Positions 42,854-51,320 of a DNA stretch of 64,000 bases are shown in pieces. The notes under the pieces were generated by a model. The model saw only the letters and a program-made list of their open reading frames with translations. It searched no databases and had not been told where the DNA came from. Position 1 is the stretch's first letter; every line of letters begins with the position of its first letter. The position numbers and the translations under genes are program-made. Source of the stretch: UBA1444 sp964521625 (GTDB lineage Bacteria > Bacillota > Negativicutes > UBA1444); NCBI GenBank assembly GCA_964521625.1, contig CAZFSM010000003.1:62001-126000 (forward strand), read 5' to 3'.

Positions 42854-43609
42854 TCATCCGAACCGTCCGGTTATATAGTCTTCCGTCCGTTTGTCCCGCG
42901 GTCGGGTAAATATCGTATCAGTCTTATCCTGTTCAATCATTTCCCCCATCAGAAAGAATGCTGTGGAGTCGGAAACACGCGCTGCCTGCTGCATATTGTG
43001 CGTTACCATGACGATGGTGTATTCTTTTTTCAGCTCCGACACCAGTTCTTCGATCTTCATCGTCGAAATCGGGTCCAATGCCGAACAAGGTTCATCCATC
43101 AACAGCACTTCCGGCTCCACTGCCAATAAGCGGGCAATACACAGTCGTTGTTGCTGGCCGCCGGACATTGACATCGCCGAAGTCTTCAGACGATCCTTGA
43201 CCTCATCCCACAGCGCAGACCGGGTCAGACTCTGTTCAACGATTTCATCCAGTTTAGCCTTGTTGCTCAGTCCATGGATACGCGGCCCGTAGGCGATGTT
43301 GTCATAAATCGACATCGGAAATGGGTTCGGGCGTTGAAAGACCATGCCGACCCGTTTACGCAGATGGACGACATCGACATCCGGGTGAAAAATATTCTCG
43401 CCGTCCAGCAAGACTTCGCCTTCGATCCTGACGCCTTCAATCAGGTCATTCATTCGGTTGAGCGTCTTCAAAAAAGTCGACTTACCGCAACCGGAAGGGC
43501 CAATCAATGCCAAAACACTATTCGTGGCTACATCGATAGATACTTTATTAAGCGCAAGATGATCTGTGTAATATAGTTTTAATTTACTGACCTGGATTTT
43601 GTTTTCCAC
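42854..43609 (-). CDS. pstB: Phosphate ABC transporter ATPase PstB
   Basis: A 251-residue ATPase with Walker A GPSGCGKST, signature MSGGQQQRLCIARLLA, Walker B VLLMDEPCSALDP and switch MVTHNMQQAARVSD. PstB powers PstS-PstC-PstA. The GTG at 43609 is chosen because GGGAGG lies nine bases upstream; a longer frame begins 42 bases earlier inside the leader. It sits with phoU, away from the other pst genes, and has its own Pho-box-like promoter. Confidence 0.94.
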   Translation of the reverse strand: MENKIQVSKLKLYYTDHLALNKVSIDVATNSVLALIGPSGCGKSTFLKTLNRMNDLIEGVRIEGEVLLDGENIFHPDVDVVHLRKRVGMVFQRPNPFPMSIYDNIAYGPRIHGLSNKAKLDEIVEQSLTRSALWDEVKDRLKTSAMSMSGGQQQRLCIARLLAVEPEVLLMDEPCSALDPISTMKIEELVSELKKEYTIVMVTHNMQQAARVSDSTAFFLMGEMIEQDKTDTIFTRPRDKRTEDYITGRFG

Positions 43610-43665
43610 TCGGTCTTGCCTCCCGTTGGGCTTGTTTATGCAGCCCATCACAACAACCTAAAAAT

Positions 43666-43714
43666 ATCATAAAACAATCCGTTAAAAGTTAACGGATTGT
43701 TAATTTTGTGTTAA
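43666..43714 (-). promoter_or_regulatory. pstB promoter with three exact 11-base-spaced TTAACA repeats
   Basis: On the minus strand TTAACA (43709-43714), TTAACA (43698-43703) and TTAACT (43687-43692) repeat every 11 bases, with a TATGAT -10 at 43666-43671. The last repeat sits at the -35 position. This is the layout of Bacillus-type PhoP boxes. The -10 is the same hexamer as at pstS. Confidence 0.75.
43673..43701. repeat. 13-bp perfect inverted repeat between phoB and pstB
   Basis: AACAATCCGTTAA (43673-43685) and TTAACGGATTGTT (43689-43701) with a three-base loop. On the minus strand a T-rich stretch follows, so it may terminate the phoB message. It also contains parts of the Pho-box-like repeats of the pstB promoter. 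Confidence 0.7.
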
Positions 43715-43734
43715 GTTTTTAGTCACTGGGGTAA

Positions 43735-44427
43735 TTACTCCAATTCGCGCAGACGGTAGCCAAAACCGCGGATCGTTTCCAGTGCGTCAACCGTTTCCGG
43801 ATCGCCGGCCATCTTGGCCCGCAGGTGCCGGACGTGCACATCCACCGTACGGGTATCGCCAAAATACTCATAGCCCCAAACTTTCTCGAGCAGCTGTTCC
43901 CGCGTGAACACTTTACCCAGGTTGGTCGCCAACATTTTCAACAGTTCATATTCCTTAGGCGTCAGTTCCAGTTTTGCACTGCCCATATGAACTTCATAAC
44001 GGGAAAAATTGAAGCGTAGTCGCCCCACAGCCAGTTCGCCCGGCAACGACGTCTCTTTCTGACTGCGCCGCAGCACCGCCTTTACCCTGGCCACCAGTTC
44101 CCGCGGACTGAAGGGTTTGGTCATGTAGTCATCTGCACCCAGTTCCAGCCCGATCACTTTATCAATTTCTTCGCTCTTCGCCGTAAGCATGATGATCGGC
44201 ACTGCCGCTGTCGCCTGGTTTCCTTTCAGAGACCGACAGACTTCCAAGCCATCCATTTGCGGCAACATCAAGTCGAGCAGCACCAGGTCTGGTTTTTCAG
44301 CCTTGGCCAGCCTTAGGCCCTGCAACCCATCCTCCGCCTCGATTACCTGATAACTTTCTTTTTCCAGATTGTACTTCACCAGCTGACGGATGTTCGCTTC
44401 GTCTTCAACAATCAATACTTTGCTCAT
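43735..44427 (-). CDS. phoB: PhoB/PhoP-type response regulator (OmpR family)
   Basis: A 230-residue regulator. The receiver domain has EDE near residues 7-9, phospho-acceptor Asp in LVLLDLMLP and Lys in TKPFSPRELVARV. The C-terminal winged helix has VFTREQLLEKVWGYEYFGD and TVDVHVRHLRAKM. The ATG at 44427 has GGAGG upstream. Placed before pstB-phoU and opposite phoR, it is the likely Pho regulator; a WalR-like role is less likely from context. Confidence 0.88.
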   Translation of the reverse strand: MSKVLIVEDEANIRQLVKYNLEKESYQVIEAEDGLQGLRLAKAEKPDLVLLDLMLPQMDGLEVCRSLKGNQATAAVPIIMLTAKSEEIDKVIGLELGADDYMTKPFSPRELVARVKAVLRRSQKETSLPGELAVGRLRFNFSRYEVHMGSAKLELTPKEYELLKMLATNLGKVFTREQLLEKVWGYEYFGDTRTVDVHVRHLRAKMAGDPETVDALETIRGFGYRLRELE

Positions 44428-44477
44428 CGGAACCTCCTGTATTTTGCTCTGACCTTTTCAACAGTTTCACGAGAATT

Positions 44478-47400
44478 TTATTTCCCGGCCAGTTTGCGAT
44501 AGACTGCCAGTCTTTCCTCGGCGTCCTGCGCCGCCTTGTCAAACAGCGCTTGCGCTGCGTCCGGGAACTGGCGTCGCAATCCGGAATAGCGGACTTCACT
44601 GTCAAGATACTCCTGGAAACTGGCCGTCGGTTCCGGGGAGTCGAGCGCAAACGGGTTCTGCCCCTGCTCTTTCAACTGCGGATTAAACCGATACAGTGAC
44701 CAGTAGCCTGCCTCTACCGCCCGTTTAGCCTGGGCCTGGCTTTTGCCCATGCCGGCCTGGATGCCGTGATTGATACAGGGCGAATAGGCAATGACCAACG
44801 ATGGACCCGGATAGGCTTCCGCTTCGCTGATCGCTTTGAGCGTCTGGTTTTTATCCGCTCCCATCGCAATCTGCGCCACATACACATAACCATAGGACAT
44901 CGCCATGACACCGAGATCCTTTTTACGGGTTTTCTTGCCGCTGGCCGCAAATTGGGCGATGGCGGCAGTCGGCGTAGATTTCGAAGACTGACCGCCGGTG
45001 TTAGAATAAACCTCGGTATCAAACACCAGCACGTTGATATCTTCCCCGGTTGCCAGTACATGGTCTAGGCCGCCATAGCCGATGTCATACGCCCAGCCAT
45101 CGCCGCCAAAAATCCATTGCGAGCGCTTGACATAGAAATCCTGTTGTTCGCGTATTTCATCCAATAGTGGATCTGGTTCCGGTTCCGCCGCCAAAGCCGC
45201 AATCAGACGCTCGGCCCGCTGCCGGGTCCCCTCGCCCTCATCTTTGTGCTGCAACCAGTCCCGCATCGCGGCAGCCAGTTCGGGGCTCCGCTCTTTGCGT
45301 AGCGCCATTTCGATCCGGCCGGCCAACGCCTTGCGATTCTGCGCCACCCCCAGATGCATACCGAACCCGTATTCGGCATTGTCTTCGAACAGTGAGAATC
45401 CCCAGGCCGGGCCTTTGCCCTGCCGGTTCGCCGCATAGGAAATTGAGGGAGTACAGCCGGCCCAGGCCGTCGAACAACCGGCAGCGTTGGAAATCATCAT
45501 CCGGTCGCCGACCAGCTGGGTAATCAGTTTGGCGTATGGAGTCTCGCCGCAACCGGCACAGGCGCCGGAGAATTCCTGCAATGGCTCGGCAAACTGGCTG
45601 CCTTTGACCGTCAGTTTTTGCCTGGCCAGAATCTCTTTGACCGTGATCGTGCGGGAAAAATCCCAGAGGTTTTCCAGCGTGTCACGCTGTTCCGGCAGCG
45701 GCGTCATTACCAGCGCCTTTTCTTTGGCCGGGCAGGCATCGACACAGTTGCCGCAGCCAGTGCAGTCAAGCGCGGAAATCGCCAGGTGAAACTGCAGATC
45801 CGGCAAACCGACTGCTGGTTTGAGCGCAAAGCCGGCGGGGGCCTGTTGCTGCTCCACTGCGTTGAGTAGCAGCGGACGAATCACGGCATGCGGGCAGACA
45901 AACGCGCATTGATTGCACTGAATACAGTGGTCAGGTTGCCAGCGGGGCGTTTCGATGCTGATGCCGCGCTTTTCCCAGGCGGTGACGCCCAGTGGATAAG
46001 TGCCATCCTCGCAGCCGTTGAAAGTACTTACAGGCAACTTGTCGCCTTCCTGTCGGTTCATCGGAATCATCACTTTCTCGATGAACTCGGGCATCGGTTT
46101 GCTGATTACCGGTTCATCAGCAGCCGTTTTCCAGGATGCAGGGATCTCAACCCGGCTGATCTCCGAAATCCCCCTGTCGATCGAGGCAATGTTCCGTTCG
46201 ATAACTGCCTGTCCCTGTTTGGCATAGGTGTCCGCGACTGCCTCCTGCATATATTTTACCGCGTCTGCCAACGGAATGATCGCTGCCAGTTTGAAAAACG
46301 CCGCCTGCATAATACTATTGATGCGTCCGCTCAACCCCAACTCCTGTGCGATTTCGACCGCATTGATCCGATAGAATTCGATCTGCTTTGTCGCGAGCAT
46401 TCTTTTTACAGATGCCGGCAGACGCGATTCCAACTCCGCCGCGTCCCACTGGCAGTTGAGCAGAAATTTTCCGCCCGGCTTCAGATCGCTGAGCATGTCA
46501 TATTGCCGAATATAGGCCTGATTGTGGCAGGCAACAAAGTCAGCCTTGTGGATCAGATAGGATGACTGAATCGGCTGGTGACCAAATCGCAGGTGGGAGA
46601 CTGTCAGCCCGCCGGATTTTTTTGAGTCATAGGCAAAATATGCCTGTGCATAAAGGTCGGTATAATCGCCGATGATTTTGATTGCATTCTTGTTGGCGCC
46701 CACCGTGCCGTCCGAACCAAGACCCCAGAATTTGCAGCAGGTGGTGCCGGGCGGCGAAGTGTCCAGTTCTTCCGGGTATTCCGCTAGCGAGGAAAAAGTG
46801 ACGTCGTCGACGATTCCTACCGTGAATGAATTTTTCGGTCGTTCCTGCTGGAGGTTGGCAAAAACAGCTGCCACCTGAGACGGCGTAAAGTCTTTCGAAC
46901 CGAGCCCATAGCGCCCGCCGACAATCAGCGGTGCGTTAGCCTGGTCAAAAAATGCGTTGCGCACATCCAGATATAGTGGTTCGGCAGCGGCGCCCGGTTC
47001 CTTGGTCCGGTCCAGCACGGCAATTTTTCGTACGCTCGCCGGCACTGCCTGCAAGAAGTGCTTGATTGAAAAAGGCCGATACAGGTGAACATCGAGCAGA
47101 CCGACTTTTTCACCGCGCGCATTCAAATAACCGACCGTCTCACGAATTGCATCACAGGCCGATCCCATGGCGATGATGATCCGTTCGGCGTCCTGAGCGC
47201 CATAGTAGTTGAACAGTTTATAGTTGCGCCCGGTCAGCCGGTTGATCGCATCCATATATTGTTGTACCAGATCAGGGATTGGCAGATAGAATTTATTCAC
47301 CGCTTCCCGGGTCTGGAAATAGATGTCCGGATTCTGGGTTGTGCCACGTAGTACCGGATGTTCCGGATTCAATGCCCGGGCGCGAAATTCTTTGACAGCC

Positions 47401-47996
47401 TGCCGGTCAAGCAGGTTTGACAGTTCCTCATATTCCAGCACTTCGATTTTTTGTGTCTCATGAGATGTACGAAACCCATCAAAGAAATGCAGAAATGGAA
47501 TACGCCCCTTGATGGCGGTCAGATGCGCCACCGCAGCCAGGTCCATCGCTTCCTGCACGCTGCCGGAGGCCAGCAGGGCAAAGCCGGTCTGCCGTGTGGC
47601 CATGACATCCTGATGGTCGCCAAAGATGCTGAGAGCATTAGCGGCCAGCGCCCTGGCGCTGACATGAAACACAGCCGGCAGTAGTTCCCCGGCAATCTTG
47701 TACATATTGGGAATCATCAACAGCAACCCCTGCGAAGCAGTATAGGTCGTCGTCAATGCTCCCGCCTGCAACGAACCATGCAATGCACCGGCCGCACCGC
47801 CTTCGGACTGCATCTCCACCACCCGCACGGACTGACCAAAAATATTCAGTTCACCCTGCGCCGACCAGGCGTCGACCAGTTCGGCCATCTGCGATGACGG
47901 CGTGATTGGGTAAATGGCCGCTACTTCGGTGAACGCATACGATACATAGGCGGCGGCGGCATTGCCGTCCATTGTTTTCATGGTTCGTTTTGCCAC
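44478..47996 (-). CDS. nifJ: Pyruvate:ferredoxin (flavodoxin) oxidoreductase
   Basis: The single-chain, homodimeric enzyme turns pyruvate and CoA into acetyl-CoA, CO2 and reduced ferredoxin, central to anaerobic fermentation. The 1172-residue protein has an N-terminal pyrimidine-binding domain with AAIYPITPSSQMAELVD. A 2[4Fe-4S] ferredoxin domain has CIQCNQCAFVCP near 690 and CTGCGNCVDACP near 748. The thiamine-binding C-terminal part includes CAGCGETPYAKL near 812 and GGDGWAYDIGYGGLDH. The GTG at 47996 is preceded by AAAGGGG and gives the usual length; the longer frame adds 38 unlikely residues. Confidence 0.96.
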   Translation of the reverse strand: MAKRTMKTMDGNAAAAYVSYAFTEVAAIYPITPSSQMAELVDAWSAQGELNIFGQSVRVVEMQSEGGAAGALHGSLQAGALTTTYTASQGLLLMIPNMYKIAGELLPAVFHVSARALAANALSIFGDHQDVMATRQTGFALLASGSVQEAMDLAAVAHLTAIKGRIPFLHFFDGFRTSHETQKIEVLEYEELSNLLDRQAVKEFRARALNPEHPVLRGTTQNPDIYFQTREAVNKFYLPIPDLVQQYMDAINRLTGRNYKLFNYYGAQDAERIIIAMGSACDAIRETVGYLNARGEKVGLLDVHLYRPFSIKHFLQAVPASVRKIAVLDRTKEPGAAAEPLYLDVRNAFFDQANAPLIVGGRYGLGSKDFTPSQVAAVFANLQQERPKNSFTVGIVDDVTFSSLAEYPEELDTSPPGTTCCKFWGLGSDGTVGANKNAIKIIGDYTDLYAQAYFAYDSKKSGGLTVSHLRFGHQPIQSSYLIHKADFVACHNQAYIRQYDMLSDLKPGGKFLLNCQWDAAELESRLPASVKRMLATKQIEFYRINAVEIAQELGLSGRINSIMQAAFFKLAAIIPLADAVKYMQEAVADTYAKQGQAVIERNIASIDRGISEISRVEIPASWKTAADEPVISKPMPEFIEKVMIPMNRQEGDKLPVSTFNGCEDGTYPLGVTAWEKRGISIETPRWQPDHCIQCNQCAFVCPHAVIRPLLLNAVEQQQAPAGFALKPAVGLPDLQFHLAISALDCTGCGNCVDACPAKEKALVMTPLPEQRDTLENLWDFSRTITVKEILARQKLTVKGSQFAEPLQEFSGACAGCGETPYAKLITQLVGDRMMISNAAGCSTAWAGCTPSISYAANRQGKGPAWGFSLFEDNAEYGFGMHLGVAQNRKALAGRIEMALRKERSPELAAAMRDWLQHKDEGEGTRQRAERLIAALAAEPEPDPLLDEIREQQDFYVKRSQWIFGGDGWAYDIGYGGLDHVLATGEDINVLVFDTEVYSNTGGQSSKSTPTAAIAQFAASGKKTRKKDLGVMAMSYGYVYVAQIAMGADKNQTLKAISEAEAYPGPSLVIAYSPCINHGIQAGMGKSQAQAKRAVEAGYWSLYRFNPQLKEQGQNPFALDSPEPTASFQEYLDSEVRYSGLRRQFPDAAQALFDKAAQDAEERLAVYRKLAGK

Positions 47997-48128
47997 AGAA
48001 ACAACCCCTTTCGTGCTCAAATTCAATTTCGCTACGAACGGCAGAACTCCTTTTTCTTTGCTATGCAACTGGGGAAACACAGAATAATTCCGCGCCTTGT
48101 TGTTTTTCACCTAAATTCGTATCGACAA

Positions 48129-48160
48129 GAAAAAAGCACCGATGCTATCGGTGCTTTTTT
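48129..48160. terminator. Bidirectional terminator after the yabN-like gene
   Basis: AAAAAAGCACCGAT-GCT-ATCGGTGCTTTTTT, a 14-bp perfect stem with A/T ends. It ends the mfd-yabM-yabN unit, four bases after its stop, and lies about 130 bases before the oxidoreductase start. Confidence 0.9.
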
Positions 48161-48163
48161 GTG

Positions 48164-49624
48164 TTAATTTTTATTTTCTCCGGCCTTGGCTGCCTGCCAA
48201 AGCTGTTCCATTTGCGCCAGATCGAGTTCCTGCCACTTCCGTCCTTGCGCTCGTATTGCAGCTTCCACCTGTTGAAACCGGCGGATAAATTTATTATTGG
48301 TCCCGTTCAAGGCGACCTCGGCTTCGACGCCGAGGAAGCGGCCAAGATTGACCACGGCAAACACCACGTCACCCAGTTCATCTTCGATCTTCGCCGGCAC
48401 GCTGCTTTGCACAGCCTCTCGCAGTTCCGCCAATTCTTCGGCGACCTTGTCCCAGACCGGCGCGATATCGTCCCAGTCAAAACCGACCTTGGCCGCCTTC
48501 AACTGGAGTTTATTGGCTCGTAATAAAGCGGGCAGTCCGTGGGGAACACCGTCCAGCACCGACTTTGCTTTTTCTTTCTTCTCACGGCGTTTGATCGCAT
48601 CCCAGTTCACGATCACTTCCGCCGCGTCCTGTACCGAGATATCGCCAAATACATGGGGATGGCGGCGAACCAGTTTTTCCGTCACCGTGTCCACGACATC
48701 CTGCATGCTGAAATCACCCGCTTCTTCTGCCATGCGGGCATGAAACACGATCTGCAACAGCAGGTCGCCCAGTTCTTCGCACAAATGCTTCGGGTCCTGC
48801 TCGTCAATCGCTTCCATCACCTCATAGACTTCTTCGATGATATAGCGCCGCAACGTCGCATGCGTCTGTTCATTGTCCCAGGGACAACCGTCCGGCGACC
48901 GCAACCGTGCCATCACCTTCACCAATGGATCCAGTTCGAACCGTTCGCTCTGCACTTGGCCAGGTGGGACATAAACACTGGTCAGATGGTCAAAATCGGT
49001 CTGACGGTCCAGTTCAAACAACGGCATGCTTGCCAGCGACTCATCAGGCAAGCCGAGATGCCGCGCCACAGTAATCGGCGCCTCATCCGCCATTCGCTCC
49101 ATCAGGCTGAGCTTCAGTTCAGATGCGACAAATCGGCTGAAGACCTGCGTAACCACGAGACCGGTCGACAAGTCCAGCGGCAGTGCACTGACTTCCAAGG
49201 CATCAACCAAGGTCAGGCCTTGTTGGGGATCGACGCCCAGTCGATTACACAGCAGTTCAAAAAAACTCATTCCCGGCAACACGGTCAGCGACATCCCTGC
49301 CGCCAGCGCGCCGGCCCGAATCAAACCGACCGTTTTTTCGGCAACCATCGGGCTGCCCGGCACCGCAAAAACGACTGCTTCCGTCTGAGCCTGTTTCAGC
49401 ACATCCTCGGCGATCGCCTGATAAATCGCATCGAAATCCTCGCCCTGTTCATAAAAGGAATCATAACTGGAAAACTGCACGCCGCGCGCCCGCAGCTCAT
49501 CCACTGTCGGATGGATCGCCGTCCGCAGCAGCAGTTTCGGCGCCTGCCTGATCAGATCCCAGGTTTCCAGACTCAAGCAGCCGAATGGGCCTGGGCCCAG
49601 TCCAACAATCGTAATATTCCCCAT
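48164..49624 (-). CDS. yabN: Tetrapyrrole-methylase/MazG fusion (YabN)
   Basis: A 486-residue fusion. Residues 1-220 have a SAM-dependent tetrapyrrole-methylase fold with VGLGPGPFGCLSLETWDL and AVPGSPMVAEKTV. Residues about 235-480 are a MazG nucleoside-triphosphate pyrophosphohydrolase with CPWDNEQTHATLRRY, two EELGD/EDELGD metal motifs and KVGFDWDD. It probably clears non-canonical nucleotides. It follows the yabM-like gene by three bases; the pair is conserved in spore formers. Confidence 0.93.
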   Translation of the reverse strand: MGNITIVGLGPGPFGCLSLETWDLIRQAPKLLLRTAIHPTVDELRARGVQFSSYDSFYEQGEDFDAIYQAIAEDVLKQAQTEAVVFAVPGSPMVAEKTVGLIRAGALAAGMSLTVLPGMSFFELLCNRLGVDPQQGLTLVDALEVSALPLDLSTGLVVTQVFSRFVASELKLSLMERMADEAPITVARHLGLPDESLASMPLFELDRQTDFDHLTSVYVPPGQVQSERFELDPLVKVMARLRSPDGCPWDNEQTHATLRRYIIEEVYEVMEAIDEQDPKHLCEELGDLLLQIVFHARMAEEAGDFSMQDVVDTVTEKLVRRHPHVFGDISVQDAAEVIVNWDAIKRREKKEKAKSVLDGVPHGLPALLRANKLQLKAAKVGFDWDDIAPVWDKVAEELAELREAVQSSVPAKIEDELGDVVFAVVNLGRFLGVEAEVALNGTNNKFIRRFQQVEAAIRAQGRKWQELDLAQMEQLWQAAKAGENKN

Positions 49625-49627
49625 TGC

Positions 49628-51229
49628 TTACCGCCTCAAAAGATGGATTTTTTTCAGGAAAGTTGCCGCTGGCTTGCCAATCACCGGCAGTTTCATTAAT
49701 TCCCGCTCGCCGATGCTGCCTACCAGCAGCAATACGACCGCATATACGCCGCCGCCGATCATGATGGCAACCAGGGTCGATAAGGTGTTGCCAACGCCTT
49801 TTGCAAACAATAACTCATACGACCCAAGCGTAACCAGTCCCATGACGGCTGCCGCAGTGGCTGTCTTCAACGTATCGCGCCAATCCATCGCAAAGCCGAT
49901 ATAACGGTAGACAAAAAACATATTGAGCAGAGCCGCCACGCCGAAATCGGCGATGCTCGCCCAGGCTGCCCCTTTGATCCCCCAGTCCGGCAATGCCGTA
50001 AGCGTCCAGCTGAGCACCACCTTGACGCCGGCTGAAAGAACCATATTCACCACCGGAATCGCTGTACGGCCAAGCCCTTGCAGCACTCCGGTCGTAACCT
50101 GATGAATCCCCAGCAGAAAGATGCCAATTGCCGAAATGGCGATCGACGTGCCGGCATTCGGCGTCGCATACAGCATCGTGGAAATTGGCGTCGCTAGCAG
50201 CCACATCCCGACAAAGGCCGGAATTGTAATCAAATTGGCAATCCGGATCGCTGTCGCCGTCCGGTCGAAAATCGCCGCTTTTTCGCCCAGGGTATTGGCC
50301 TCGGAAATCGAAGGCACCAAGCTGGCCGCCAGCGAAGCTGTAAGAATCGTCGCCATGTTGACCAGCGGCACAGCCATACCTGTCAGATAGCCAAACAACT
50401 CCGTCGCCTGTTCCACCGTATAGCCGGCGACTTCCAAACGGGGCGGCACAATCAGCAGATCAATGTTGGAAACCACCGGCAGCATGATGTTGGCCAAGGA
50501 AACCGGCAGAGCCAGTCTGACCATCCGGGTGATGATCGACACGCTGGATTCTTGCTTCATCAGCGGTTGATTATCCATCTTGTGTTGAAAATCGGCCCGG
50601 TACTTCCAATAAAAATATAGCAGCACTAACAGGCCGGCCACCGCGCCCGGACCTGCGCCAAAGCTCGCGCCCGCCGCCGCATATTCCAGGCCGCGCGGCA
50701 ACAGATACCAGGCAAAGGCAACCATCGTCACTACGCGGACCAGTTGCTCGGCAATCTGCGAGAATCCGGTGGGCAACATCCGTTGCATGCCCTGGAAATA
50801 GCCTCGGTAACTGGCCAGGATCGTTACGAAGAATATCGCCGGCGCCAGGGCCGCAATCGCATAATAGGCCCGTGGGTCACGCACATATTGATTCTCGATC
50901 AGCCAACCGGCGCCGAAATACAGCAAAGTGGAAAACACGGCGCCTGTCACGACCATTACCGACAGGGAAATGCGGAACACCCGGTTGGCGCCCTTATAAT
51001 CCTGCAAAGCTGCTTTTTCGGCCACCATGATCGAAATCGCCACCGGAATGCCGGCTGAAGAAATGCTGAGCGCCAGCAGATAAATCGGATAGGCCATCTG
51101 GTAAAGGCCTATGCCTTCACCGCCCAGCAGGCGCGATAATGCAATTCGATTCACCGAGCCGATCACCTTGACGATGATACCGGCAACCGTCAGAATCAGT
51201 GCTCCTTTAAGAAACTTTTCCTTACTCAA
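49628..51229 (-). CDS. Polysaccharide/lipid flippase-type membrane protein (YabM/SpoVB family)
   Basis: A 533-residue protein with about 14 membrane segments and the MOP/MurJ-like N-terminus ILTVAGIIVKVIGSVNRIALSRLLG. Members include SpoVB, YabM and lipid II flippases; by gene order (mfd, this gene, yabN) it is the YabM type, but a SpoVB role in spore cortex is possible. The start is TTG at 51229 with GGAAGGA upstream. Compared with Bacillus, spoVT is missing between mfd and this gene. Confidence 0.88.
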   Translation of the reverse strand: MSKEKFLKGALILTVAGIIVKVIGSVNRIALSRLLGGEGIGLYQMAYPIYLLALSISSAGIPVAISIMVAEKAALQDYKGANRVFRISLSVMVVTGAVFSTLLYFGAGWLIENQYVRDPRAYYAIAALAPAIFFVTILASYRGYFQGMQRMLPTGFSQIAEQLVRVVTMVAFAWYLLPRGLEYAAAGASFGAGPGAVAGLLVLLYFYWKYRADFQHKMDNQPLMKQESSVSIITRMVRLALPVSLANIMLPVVSNIDLLIVPPRLEVAGYTVEQATELFGYLTGMAVPLVNMATILTASLAASLVPSISEANTLGEKAAIFDRTATAIRIANLITIPAFVGMWLLATPISTMLYATPNAGTSIAISAIGIFLLGIHQVTTGVLQGLGRTAIPVVNMVLSAGVKVVLSWTLTALPDWGIKGAAWASIADFGVAALLNMFFVYRYIGFAMDWRDTLKTATAAAVMGLVTLGSYELLFAKGVGNTLSTLVAIMIGGGVYAVVLLLVGSIGERELMKLPVIGKPAATFLKKIHLLRR

Positions 51230-51320
51230 CGTGAACTATTCCTTCCAGCCTGAACTGCAATTTGTTTCAGGCATCCTGTTTAAAATGCAAACTTATAGTA
51301 ACCCGGGCAGGCATTTTTCG

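Noticed and set aside
48539..49699. A 386-codon plus-strand open frame opposite yabN
   Set aside because: Shadow of yabN, whose methylase and MazG motifs are clear.
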